DNA of 64,000 bases from Rhizobium sp. Q54 (GTDB lineage Bacteria > Pseudomonadota > Alphaproteobacteria > Rhizobiales > Xanthobacteraceae), in contig CAMAUC010000007.1 in NCBI GenBank assembly GCA_945861265.1, positions 1-64,000 on the forward strand, given 5' to 3'. Each line of letters opens with the position of its first letter. Position 1 is the stretch's first letter. Shown one piece after another: positions 36,358 to 44,799 of this stretch. Position numbers and translations under genes: made by a program. The notes below the pieces were generated by a model. That model searched no databases and was not told the DNA's origin. It saw only the letters and a list, made by a program, of their open reading frames with translations.

Positions 36358-37761
36358 TTGACCTCATTTAACGACTTCGGCCTCGCAGAGCCGATCCTTC
36401 GCGCCCTTGTCGAAGAGAATTACACCACCCCCACTCCGATTCAGGCCCAGACCGTTCCGATCGTCCTCACCGGACGCGACGTTATCGGCATCGCGCAAAC
36501 TGGCACCGGCAAGACCGCGGCCTTCGCCCTGCCGATCCTGAACCACCTCTACACCAAGCGCATGCGCCCGGAACGCAAGTCCTGCCGCGTGCTGGTTCTG
36601 TCGCCGACGCGCGAACTGTCCGGACAGATCGCCGATTCATTCCGCGCCTATGGCCGGCACATGAAGCCGCTGGCGATCGAACTCGCCATCGGCGGCGTGC
36701 CGATCAACCGGCAGATCCGCGGCCTCGCGCACGGCGTCGAAGTTCTCGTCGCCACGCCCGGCCGTCTGCTCGATCTCGTGCATCAGCGCGCGATCACGCT
36801 CAATCAGGTCGAAATCCTCGTCCTCGACGAAGCCGACCGCATGCTCGACATGGGCTTCATCAACGACATCCGGAAGGTTGTCGCGATGCTGCGCAAGGAG
36901 CGCCAGACCTTGTTCTTCTCGGCGACCATGCCGGGCGAGATCACCAAGCTGGCCGATTCGATGCTGACCAATCCTGAGCGCGTCGCCGTGACGCCGCAGG
37001 CCTCGACCGTCGACCGCATCGCCCAGCGCGTCATCCTGACCGAGAAATCGGCCAAGAACGATCTGCTGGTCGAGACGCTCAAGACCGAGACCACCGACCG
37101 CGTGCTGGTGTTCACTCGCACCAAGCATGGCGCCGACAAGGTCGTCCGCCATTTGCAGAAGTCCGGCTTCGGCGCCGAGGCGATCCACGGCAACAAGTCG
37201 CAGAACCAGCGCGAGCGCGTGCTCGCCGACTTCCGTAACGGCAAACTGCGTATCCTGGTCGCCACCGACATCGCTGCCCGCGGCATCGACGTCGACGGCG
37301 TCAGCCACGTGGTCAATTACGACCTGCCGAACATTCCGGAATCCTATGTCCACCGCATCGGCCGCACCGCGCGCGCCGGCGCCGACGGCATCGCGATTTC
37401 GTTCTGCGATCACGAGGAAGCAGCGTTCCTGCGCGATATCCAGCGCATGATCCGCATCACCATCCCATCGATCGACAAGCGGACCGGCGTCCGTCCGGCG
37501 CAGCGCCCGGCCGATCATCACCAGGCCTCGAACCGTCCGAACCGGGGCCGCTTTGCCGGCAATGGCGGCGGCAACGGTAGCAACGGCGGCAATCGCAACG
37601 GCGGCGGCGGCAACCGTAATGGCGGCAACCAGGGCCGCCCGAGCCGGGGCAGCCAGGGTAATAACCCGGCGATTCCGCGCGCGGAAGCCTCGCCGGGCGA
37701 GCCAAACAGCATTGGAACTGTTAGCTTTCTGCAGCGTGGCGGCAATCGGACGCCGCGCTAG
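36358..37761 (+). CDS. DEAD-box ATP-dependent RNA helicase, RhlE type
   Basis: 467 residues. Q motif (TPTPIQAQTVP), Walker A AQTGTGKT (49-52 core), DEAD at 157-160, SAT and HRIGRTARAG motifs are complete. The tail after about 395 is Asn/Gly-rich with RGG-like pieces, a typical RNA-binding extension. No ATG is available: TTG at 36358 (MTSFNDFGLAEPI) is chosen by comparison with the usual N-terminus; another in-frame TTG is at 36337. Unwinds structured RNA, likely in ribosome assembly or cold adaptation. IF-1 follows. Confidence 0.9.
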   Translation: MTSFNDFGLAEPILRALVEENYTTPTPIQAQTVPIVLTGRDVIGIAQTGTGKTAAFALPILNHLYTKRMRPERKSCRVLVLSPTRELSGQIADSFRAYGRHMKPLAIELAIGGVPINRQIRGLAHGVEVLVATPGRLLDLVHQRAITLNQVEILVLDEADRMLDMGFINDIRKVVAMLRKERQTLFFSATMPGEITKLADSMLTNPERVAVTPQASTVDRIAQRVILTEKSAKNDLLVETLKTETTDRVLVFTRTKHGADKVVRHLQKSGFGAEAIHGNKSQNQRERVLADFRNGKLRILVATDIAARGIDVDGVSHVVNYDLPNIPESYVHRIGRTARAGADGIAISFCDHEEAAFLRDIQRMIRITIPSIDKRTGVRPAQRPADHHQASNRPNRGRFAGNGGGNGSNGGNRNGGGGNRNGGNQGRPSRGSQGNNPAIPRAEASPGEPNSIGTVSFLQRGGNRTPR

Positions 37762-37778
37762 CGAATTCCGGAAAAAAG

Positions 37779-37831
37779 CCCGCCCTTTTGCCCTGGCTTT
37801 GGGCCTTGGCACTGGGGCGGGAGCATTTTTT
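37779..37831 (+). terminator. Possible terminator between helicase and IF-1
   Basis: A 7-bp stem cccgccc / gggcggg (37779-37785 with 37815-37821) with a long structured loop is followed by a T run (37826-37831). The long loop makes it weak. Confidence 0.45.
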
Positions 37832-37878
37832 CGGATATAGAGCGGGCCGAACGGATAGCTGACCGGGAGAGAAATTGG

Positions 37879-38151
37879 ATGGCGAAGGAAGAATTGCTGG
37901 AATTCGACGGGACGGTGACCGAAGTGTTGCCGGACGGCAATTTCCGGGTGAAGCTCGATAACGAGCACGAAGTGCTGGCCTACACCGCCGGCAAGATGCG
38001 TAAATTCCGCATCCGCACCGGCGTCGGTGACCGCGTGATCGTTGAAATGTCGCCTTACGATTTGCAGCGCGGCCGCATCAGCTTCCGCCACAAGGGCGAC
38101 GCTCCCTCGCCCTCGCCGCAGAGCCGGCGGCCGAATTTCCGGCGGCGGTAG
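37879..38151 (+). CDS. infA: Translation initiation factor IF-1
   Basis: 90-residue OB-fold protein. Standard IF-1 stretches: [39 protein letters not shown] and [15 protein letters not shown]. It is about 18 residues longer than the 72-residue norm because of a Ser/Pro/Arg-rich tail ([15 protein letters not shown]), which is usual for the extra IF-1 copy of Bradyrhizobium-like species. It blocks the ribosomal A site during initiation and may act as an RNA chaperone. A good GGGAGAG ribosome site and a strong terminator flank it. Confidence 0.93.
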   Translation: MAKEELLEFDGTVTEVLPDGNFRVKLDNEHEVLAYTAGKMRKFRIRTGVGDRVIVEMSPYDLQRGRISFRHKGDAPSPSPQSRRPNFRRR

Positions 38152-38170
38152 CGACCAAAGAATTCAGAAG

Positions 38171-38200
38171 AAAAATGCCGGCCGTCGCGCCGGCATTTTT
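38171..38200. terminator. Bidirectional Rho-independent terminator
   Basis: A 12-bp stem (38171-38182 with 38189-38200) with A and T runs on its two sides, between infA (stop 38151) and the convergent transglutaminase-like gene (stop at 38200). Confidence 0.88.
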
Positions 38201-39030
38201 TATGCGTACGCCCGTGCCGCCCGATCCACGACCTCGTCGGTGATGACCCTGAATCCGGAGAGTGTGCAGGGACCGAACGAGGTGACGATGGCGACGTCGG
38301 TGGCGTCGCGCCCGCGCGCCATCAGGATGCGGCCGATGCGCGGGACATTGTGGCGAGCATCGAAGGTGTACCAGCGGCCGCCGAGAAAGACCTCGAACCA
38401 GGCGCTGAAATCCATCGGCGCCGGATCGCGCGGCACGCCGATATCGCCGAGATAGCCGGTGCAGTAGCGCGCCGGAATATTCATGCAGCGGCACAGCGCG
38501 ATGGCAAGATGCGCGAAGTCGCGGCAGACACCGCGCCGTTCTTCATTGGCGTCCCATGCCGTCTTCATTGGATTGGCGTGCTGATAGCCGAAAGCGATGC
38601 GCTCGTGCGTGTAGTCGACAATGGCCTGAACCAGCGGCCAGCCTTTTTGCACGCCGCCGAACAGCGACCAGGCCGTGTTCGACAATTTATCGGTTTCGCA
38701 ATAGCGGCTGCCGAGCAGGTAGACCAGCACATCGACCGGCAGATCCTGCAACGCATGCTGTTCGGCATGCGGCGCGACAATGTCGTGCTCGCCCGAATCC
38801 CAGACGGTGAAATCGGCGGAGAACGTCGTGCGGCCGGCTGGCGCGGTGATGACGTGGCAGAAGTTTCCGAACGTGTCGTGATAGGTGTTGACCGGAATGG
38901 TCGGGTCCATCGCGATACGATCCTGGGTCACCAGGTCGCCGACACGCGACGAATGCACACTCAGTTGCAGGATCATCGGCGTCGGTTGCGGACACTCGTA
39001 GGAAATTTCATAGCCGGCGCGGATATGCAT
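38200..39030 (-). CDS. Transglutaminase-like protein, catalytic His replaced by Ser
   Basis: 276-residue transglutaminase/protease-fold protein without signal peptide. The N-terminal domain (AGYEISYECPQPTPMIL) and core (RGVCRDFAH with C169; FDARHN with D224) match the family, but the residue where the catalytic histidine normally stands is S209 (DFSAWFEV rather than HAW). The paralogue at 39187 aligns without gaps over most of its length. Members of this group occur with alpha-E/ATP-grasp genes. A cysteine hydrolase lacking His may be inactive, or bind rather than cut. Confidence 0.86.
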   Translation of the reverse strand: MHIRAGYEISYECPQPTPMILQLSVHSSRVGDLVTQDRIAMDPTIPVNTYHDTFGNFCHVITAPAGRTTFSADFTVWDSGEHDIVAPHAEQHALQDLPVDVLVYLLGSRYCETDKLSNTAWSLFGGVQKGWPLVQAIVDYTHERIAFGYQHANPMKTAWDANEERRGVCRDFAHLAIALCRCMNIPARYCTGYLGDIGVPRDPAPMDFSAWFEVFLGGRWYTFDARHNVPRIGRILMARGRDATDVAIVTSFGPCTLSGFRVITDEVVDRAARAYA

Positions 39031-39186
39031 CGAAACTCTTGCCCCACGTTCTGGAGGTTACCGAAGGCTGGATAAGAGTCTTTCGGCGACAAAGTTCCGG
39101 CAAATTATTGTACGCATGGCAAGGCCGCTTGCGAAGCCGCCAAGTATGTCAATTGCTGCATTATTAAACGGCAGATGCCCTTAAAA

Positions 39187-40011
39187 TCAGGCAGCGTCCG
39201 GCGGTGCATCGGCGTCGTCGGTGATGACCTTGAAACCGGTCATGGTGTTGGGACCGAACGAGGTGACGATAGCGACGTCGGTGGCGTCGCGTCCCCGCGC
39301 CATCAGGATGCGGCCAAGCCGCGGCACGTTATTGCGCGGGTCGAAGATGTGCCAGGCGTCGCCGAGATAGACTTCCATCCAGGCGGCGAAATCGCCGGCC
39401 GCCCAGGGCTTCGGCGTGCCCATGTCGCCGAGATAGCCGGTGCAATAGCGCGCCGGAATATTCAGGCAACGGCACAACGTGATGGCCAGATGGGCGAAGT
39501 CGCGGCAAACGCCCTTGCGCTTCTTGTGGACCTCATAGGCGCTCATCGTTGCATCGGCGTCGTTGTAGCCGAAGGTGATGTGATTGTGCGCGTAGTCGCA
39601 GATCGCCTGCACCAGGCTCCAGCCGGCCGGCAAATGTCCGAACTGCGCCCAGGCGAATTCCGACAGGCGGTCTGTTTCGCAATAGCGGCTGCCGAGCAGA
39701 TAGATCAGCACATCCGGCGGGAGATCCTGCAAAGCGTGCTGCCGCGCGTGCGGCACCACCGGATCGACCTTGCCACTGTCCTGAATCAGGAAATCGGTGG
39801 TGATGCTCAATTGGCCTTTCGGCGCGGTGATGACGTGACAGAAATTGCCAAAGCCGTCGTGATAGGTGCGCGCCGGAATCGGCGGCGAAAACTTGATCTG
39901 GTCCCAGCTCAGGAGATCCGGCGTGCGCGACGGGTGCACGCTCAATTCCAGGATCATCGGGGTTGGTTGCGGGCAGTCATAGGTGATCTCGAAGCCCGCG
40001 CGGATTTTCAT
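39187..40011 (-). CDS. Transglutaminase-like protein, catalytic His replaced by Ala
   Basis: 274-residue paralogue of the gene at 38200, upstream in the same orientation with 156 bp between. C169 (KGVCRDFAH) and D224 (FDPRNN) are kept; the histidine position is A209 (DFAAWMEV). Conserved blocks such as ALQDLP, YLLGSRYCETD and RILMARGRDATDVAIVTSFG are the same in both. Its own leader precedes it. Role unknown; likely a protein-binding or regulatory partner in the same pathway. Confidence 0.86.
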   Translation of the reverse strand: MKIRAGFEITYDCPQPTPMILELSVHPSRTPDLLSWDQIKFSPPIPARTYHDGFGNFCHVITAPKGQLSITTDFLIQDSGKVDPVVPHARQHALQDLPPDVLIYLLGSRYCETDRLSEFAWAQFGHLPAGWSLVQAICDYAHNHITFGYNDADATMSAYEVHKKRKGVCRDFAHLAITLCRCLNIPARYCTGYLGDMGTPKPWAAGDFAAWMEVYLGDAWHIFDPRNNVPRLGRILMARGRDATDVAIVTSFGPNTMTGFKVITDDADAPPDAA

Positions 40012-40120
40012 ACAAACTCCATTACCCGCGCTAGCGATAAGCCAGCCGGGTGCATGTTAAGGGAACTTAAGGGTATAAAGTTCCATCGTAGCGGAGAATT
40101 CTGAAAATTGCGCGGTATTC

Positions 40121-40987
40121 TTATGCGCTTGCCGCGGCCACGCGAACCGCGACCTTCATGGCAATCTGGTCGGCCGAACGGCCAAACCAGCTGCCCGACA
40201 AGGGGATCGCGTGACGCGGGTCGTTGACCACAGCGACGCGGACCAGATTCTGGTTGCCGACCGTGCCGCTCGCCGGATCGAAGTCGACCCAGCCCGGACC
40301 GGGTACATAGACCTGCGCCCAAGCGTGCGTGTTGCCGCCATCGAGCACGGCCTCTTCGCCGTCGTCGTCACTCGGCAAATAGAGATAGCCGGAGACAAAC
40401 CGCGCCGCGAAACCGAGATGGCTCAAGGCCGCGATCATCAGCAGCGCGTGATCGCGGCAAGAACCGCTGGCGACCTTCAAGGTGTACTCGGGCGTCTGGA
40501 TGCCCTTCTGGTGGCGCGCGGCGTGTTTGAATTTGGTCTTGATGGTCTGTGTCATGCCGACCAAAAGCCCGTAGGTATCGGTGGTGCCGTCGGCGCGCAG
40601 GAAACCTTCGGCCCAGCTCTGCACACGCGGATGCGCCGGCGCGGGCGGCGCGACCGGTGGATGGTCGGTATCGCACGCAAAGGGAAAGACGCGGGCATGA
40701 TCGGCGATGTCGGCGGCGGCGAAATTCATCGCCGCATGATCGAGGCGGATGGTGCTTTCGAAGCGCAGCTCGGCGGCGCGATTGTCGAACTCGGCGGTGG
40801 CGACGTGATTGCCGAGATCGTCGCGGGTCCAGGACAGCCTGCAAGGAGTCGGCGCGATGGCCAGCTCGGTATCGAGAACGATCTGGTCGCCGTCGTCGCG
40901 GGGCCGCAGCATCATGCGATGTTCGCCAAAGGCGACCGGCTGACGGTAGTGGTAGGTGGTGACGTGCTTAATGACGAAAATCGGCAT
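40121..40987 (-). CDS. Transglutaminase family protein with complete triad
   Basis: 288 residues. Bact_transglu_N-like N-terminus (VIKHVTTYHYRQPVAFGEHRM given as residues 5-25), then core with C177 (GSCRDHALLM), H221 (NTHAWAQVYV) and D236 (GWVDFDPAS). The ATG giving MPIFVIKH is preferred over a longer in-frame start because this is the usual N-terminus of the family. First of three like-oriented transglutaminase genes; divergent from the N-formylglutamate amidohydrolase-type gene at 41088. Confidence 0.9.
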   Translation of the reverse strand: MPIFVIKHVTTYHYRQPVAFGEHRMMLRPRDDGDQIVLDTELAIAPTPCRLSWTRDDLGNHVATAEFDNRAAELRFESTIRLDHAAMNFAAADIADHARVFPFACDTDHPPVAPPAPAHPRVQSWAEGFLRADGTTDTYGLLVGMTQTIKTKFKHAARHQKGIQTPEYTLKVASGSCRDHALLMIAALSHLGFAARFVSGYLYLPSDDDGEEAVLDGGNTHAWAQVYVPGPGWVDFDPASGTVGNQNLVRVAVVNDPRHAIPLSGSWFGRSADQIAMKVAVRVAAASA

Positions 40988-41087
40988 TGCGGTCCCAAAT
41001 CGAGGTATTGTTATAGAAGCATATTCCATTCCACTGAAAGCTCGGCGTGCGCCGCTTCCGGACATTTGAACAGCAAAGAATTAACCA

Positions 41088-41915
41088 ATGGGTACGATTG
41101 AGCATAATCTACATCGCAACCCGGCCGGGCGGCTTCTGGCCGCCGACGAGCCAAAGCCGGTCACGGTCCACAATGCCGGCGGACGATCGCCGTTGCTGAT
41201 TGTCGCCGACCACGCCGGCAACCGAATTCCGCGCGCGCTCGGCACGCTCGGCGTGTCGGACAGCGAACGCGCCCGCCACATCGGTTGGGACATCGGCATC
41301 GCGCCTGTCTGCCGCCTCTTGGCCGATGCGCTCGACGCCTGCCTGATCCAGCAGAACTATTCGCGACTGGTGATCGACTGCAACCGGCCCCCGGGCTCGG
41401 AAACGTCAATGCCGGTCATCAGCGAACTGACGCCGATCCCCGGCAATATCGGCTTGAGCGAAGCGGACAAAGCCGCGCGCATCAGCGAAGTTTTCCAGCC
41501 CTACCATGATGCGATCGCCATCGAGTTGGACCGCCGCAAGCTAAGCGGCCTACCGGTGGCGCTGATTGCGATGCACAGCTTCACGCCCCTCTACAAAGGT
41601 GTGGCGCGGCCTTGGCATGCCGGCGTGCTGTACAATCGCGATGCGCGTTTCGCGCAACGGCTGCGGCTGCTGCTGGAGCAGGAGACGCATCTCGTGGTCG
41701 GCGACAACGAGCCGTACAGCGTCGATGACTTCACCGACCACACCATCCCGGTGCATGGCGAGCGGCGTGCGCTGCACCATATCGCCATCGAAATCCGCCA
41801 GGATCTCATCGGCGCGGAAGCCGGCCAGATCGAATGGGCCGAACGCCTGGCCCGGCTGCTGCCTGTCGCCTATCGGGAAAGCCTGGCTGCCGAGAATGCC
41901 GCACCCGGCCGCTGA
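41088..41915 (+). CDS. N-formylglutamate amidohydrolase family protein
   Basis: 275-residue zinc amidohydrolase-type protein. The opening LLIVADHAGNRIPRAL, the central GWDIGIAPVCRLLADAL and SRLVIDCNRPPGS are diagnostic; the histidine of IAMHSFTP and the HIAIEIRQDLI end segment agree. The family cleaves N-formyl-glutamate (HutG-like), yet no histidine-utilisation genes are nearby; instead it abuts transglutaminase genes, suggesting an amide or isopeptide substrate. No signal peptide. Confidence 0.9.
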   Translation: MGTIEHNLHRNPAGRLLAADEPKPVTVHNAGGRSPLLIVADHAGNRIPRALGTLGVSDSERARHIGWDIGIAPVCRLLADALDACLIQQNYSRLVIDCNRPPGSETSMPVISELTPIPGNIGLSEADKAARISEVFQPYHDAIAIELDRRKLSGLPVALIAMHSFTPLYKGVARPWHAGVLYNRDARFAQRLRLLLEQETHLVVGDNEPYSVDDFTDHTIPVHGERRALHHIAIEIRQDLIGAEAGQIEWAERLARLLPVAYRESLAAENAAPGR

Positions 41916-41992
41916 TCGGCCGCCCCACAAAGCCCACATTGCCACCGGCTAGATTGGCGCTAGCATTGAGCGCCGAACAATCCGGGTGGGCC

Positions 41993-43486
41993 ATGAAAAC
42001 CGCTTCGCTGCTGCATGTCGTATTTGCCTTGCTGCTCACCGCCGGCACGGCGCTGGCGCAGGAGAAAGCTCCGGACAAGCCACCGGAGAAAGCTCAAGAG
42101 CAAAAGCGCGAGCCGGCGCAGAACATCCTGCGCCTGCTGCCCGCCGACGCGGTGAGCGAGCATTCGATCACGACCGCGCAAGGCAAGCTCACTTATACCG
42201 CGACCGCCGGCACTTTGGCGTTCTACGACCAATCCGGCAATCAGAGCGCCTCGGTGTTTTACACCGCCTACACCGTGAAGGGCGCCAACCGGCCGCTGAC
42301 GTTCGCGTTCAATGGCGGGCCGGGCGCGGCCTCGGCCTATCTGCATCTTGGTCTGGTCGGTCCGCGCATTCTCGATCTCGGACCGGATGGCCACGACGCA
42401 ACGCGCGCGACCTTGCGCGACAATCCGGAGACCTGGCTGCGCTTTACGGATTTAGTGCTGATCGATCCAATCGGCACCGGCTGGAGCCGCGCCGCGAGCG
42501 ACGCCAAGGGATTCTGGAGCGTGCAAAGCGACGCCAACGCCATGGCCAAGGCGATCTCGCTCTATGTCACGCACAATAACCGAAGCGGCGCGCCGAAATT
42601 CCTGCTCGGCGAAAGCTATGGTGGCTTGCGCGCGGTGAAGACGGCGCGCGCGTTGCTGCGCGATCAGGGCGTGGCCATCTCCGGTATCGTCATGCTGTCG
42701 CCGCTCCTGGAAGGCTGGCTCACCTTCGGCGACGACGGTTCGGCGTTGCGCGCGGCGCTGCAACTGCCGTCGCTGGCGGCGGCCGAACTCGAACGCAAGA
42801 AGACATTCTCGCTGGAGGCGCAACTCGCGGCGGAGAAATTCGCCATGAGCGAATACCTGACCACGCTCGCGGTGCGGCCGCCGCAAGGCGCCGCCGCCAA
42901 AGCCTTCTACCAGCGCGTCGCGCAGATGACCGGCCTGTCCGAGGACAACATCGCGCAATCGCGCGGCTTCGTGAACGACTTCGTAAAAAGCCTGCGCGTC
43001 GGCAAGGTCGTCAGCCGCTACGACGCCGACTTCGCCATCGACGACCCGTTTCCGGAACGGCGTTCATCGCGCGGCGGCGGCGACCCGATTCTCGACGGCG
43101 TCTCGCGCGCCTATGGCGGCGCCTTCGCCGACTATGCCCGCAACGAAATCGGCTTCAAGACCGAGATGACCTACGTCCTGCTCGCCAACGATATCAACGG
43201 CGCCTGGGACTGGCACGGCGGCCGCTTCCAGGTCAGCGCCGAAGACGACATCCGCACATTGCTGGCGTTCAGCCCGTCGTTCAAACTGATGATCGCGCAC
43301 GGCTACAGCGACATGGTCACGCCCTACGGCATGACGCGCTATGTGCTCGATCATCTGCCGCAAATCGGCGCGGCCGGCCGCACAAGGCTTAATCTCTATC
43401 GCGGCGGACATATGTTCTACATCGACGCCCAGTCGCGCAAAGCCTTCAGCGCCGACGCGGCGGCGTTCTTCCGCGGCGGCGAGTGA
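41993..43486 (+). CDS. S10 serine carboxypeptidase-like peptidase
   Basis: 497-residue secreted peptidase. Signal peptide at about 1-22 (LLHVVFALLLTAGTALA), then a Lys/Pro/Glu-rich linker and the alpha/beta-hydrolase core: FNGGPGAAS (oxyanion), nucleophile S208 in GESYGG, aspartate in the AHGYSDMVTP region and the C-terminal histidine in YRGGHMFY. The ATG at 41993 is chosen because the longer frame precedes the signal. Would trim C-terminal residues of peptides in the periplasm. 78 bp after the amidohydrolase gene. Confidence 0.88.
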   Translation: MKTASLLHVVFALLLTAGTALAQEKAPDKPPEKAQEQKREPAQNILRLLPADAVSEHSITTAQGKLTYTATAGTLAFYDQSGNQSASVFYTAYTVKGANRPLTFAFNGGPGAASAYLHLGLVGPRILDLGPDGHDATRATLRDNPETWLRFTDLVLIDPIGTGWSRAASDAKGFWSVQSDANAMAKAISLYVTHNNRSGAPKFLLGESYGGLRAVKTARALLRDQGVAISGIVMLSPLLEGWLTFGDDGSALRAALQLPSLAAAELERKKTFSLEAQLAAEKFAMSEYLTTLAVRPPQGAAAKAFYQRVAQMTGLSEDNIAQSRGFVNDFVKSLRVGKVVSRYDADFAIDDPFPERRSSRGGGDPILDGVSRAYGGAFADYARNEIGFKTEMTYVLLANDINGAWDWHGGRFQVSAEDDIRTLLAFSPSFKLMIAHGYSDMVTPYGMTRYVLDHLPQIGAAGRTRLNLYRGGHMFYIDAQSRKAFSADAAAFFRGGE

Positions 43487-43602
43487 GCCAAAGCCAACGG
43501 GCTATGGCCACAGGGCATGAAAATTGCTCTAACCTCACTTGAATAGCCCGGCGGCGATCTGCCATGCTGATCGCGCCGGCGCTCAATGTGGGGTAATTCG
43601 CC

Positions 43603-44799
43603 TTGGATCTCGTCTTGACCGAGTGGCTGAGCGCCACTATCCGCTGGCTGCACGTCATTGCCGGCGTCGCCTGGATCGGCTCGTCGTTCTATTTCATTCA
43701 CCTCGATCTCAGCCTGAAGCCGCGCGACGGGTTGCCGTCCGGCGTCAAGGGCGAGGCCTGGCAGGTGCATGGCGGCGGCTTCTACCAGATGATCAAGTTT
43801 ATGCTGGCACCGGCCAAGATGCCGGACGAACTGACCTGGTTCAAATGGGAAGCCTATACGACCTGGCTGTCCGGCTTCGCGCTGCTGGTCGTGGTCTATT
43901 ATTTCAATGCCGAGCTGTTTCTGATCGACAAGTCGGTTCTCGACATGAGCGCGCCGGCGGCGGCGGGCATCGCCTTCGTCAGTCTGGCGGCGGCCTGGAT
44001 AGCCTATGAGGTGCTATGCCGCTCGCCGCTCGGCAAGCACGAAGTGCCGCTGGCGCTGGTCGGCTATGTGTTCCTGATCGCGCTGACCTACGGTTTCACG
44101 CAGGTGTTCAGCGGCCGCGGCGCCTTCACCCAGATCGGCGCGCTGATCGGCACGATCATGGTGGCGAATGTTTTCGTCATCATCATTCCGTACCAGAAGA
44201 AGACCGTGGCGGCGTTGATCGCCGCCAAGGACCCCGACCCCTATTGGGGCGCGATCGGCAAACAGCGGTCGGTGCATAACAACTACCTGACCTTGCCGGT
44301 CATCTTCCTGATGCTGAGCAACCACTATCCGCTTTTCTTCGCGACAAAATACAATTGGCTTATCGTCGCCATCGTGTTGCTGATCGGCCCGGTGATCCGG
44401 CATTTCTTCAATTCGCAACACGCCGGCAAGGGCAATCCGTGGTGGACCTGGGGCGTCGCCGCCGCCGGCATGATCGCGATCGCGCTGCTGTCGGGCGCCG
44501 GCCCGCGTACCACCAAGACCGGCGCGCTACCGGCCACTGTGAAATTCGCCGACGTGCAGAACATCGTCGCCGGCCGCTGCGGCATGTGCCATGCCAGCGA
44601 GCCGTTCTGGCCCGGCATCGCCACCGCGCCGAACGGCGTCAAATTCGACGATCCGGCCGAGATCAAGCGCCATGCCCGCATGATCGCGGTCAACGCGGTG
44701 ATGTCGAGCGCGATGCCACCGGGCAATGTCTCGGAAATATCGCCCGAGGAACGCCAGGTGCTGGCGGCCTGGATCGCCGCCGGCGCGCCGGATAAATGA
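43603..44799 (+). CDS. puuD: Membrane urate oxidase PuuD (urate hydroxylase) with cytochrome c domain
   Basis: 398-residue membrane urate oxidase, converting urate to 5-hydroxyisourate. The N-terminal part has about eight membrane segments (urate_ox_N type, starting WLHVIAGVAWIGSSFYFIH) and the C-terminal part is a c-type cytochrome domain with CGMCH at 326-330 and a likely Met ligand in SSAMPPGN. The frame opens with TTG at 43603; no ATG fits. Its stop overlaps the next start as ATGA, so it is coupled to the OHCU-decarboxylase/HIU-hydrolase fusion. Confidence 0.9.
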   Translation: MDLVLTEWLSATIRWLHVIAGVAWIGSSFYFIHLDLSLKPRDGLPSGVKGEAWQVHGGGFYQMIKFMLAPAKMPDELTWFKWEAYTTWLSGFALLVVVYYFNAELFLIDKSVLDMSAPAAAGIAFVSLAAAWIAYEVLCRSPLGKHEVPLALVGYVFLIALTYGFTQVFSGRGAFTQIGALIGTIMVANVFVIIIPYQKKTVAALIAAKDPDPYWGAIGKQRSVHNNYLTLPVIFLMLSNHYPLFFATKYNWLIVAIVLLIGPVIRHFFNSQHAGKGNPWWTWGVAAAGMIAIALLSGAGPRTTKTGALPATVKFADVQNIVAGRCGMCHASEPFWPGIATAPNGVKFDDPAEIKRHARMIAVNAVMSSAMPPGNVSEISPEERQVLAAWIAAGAPDK

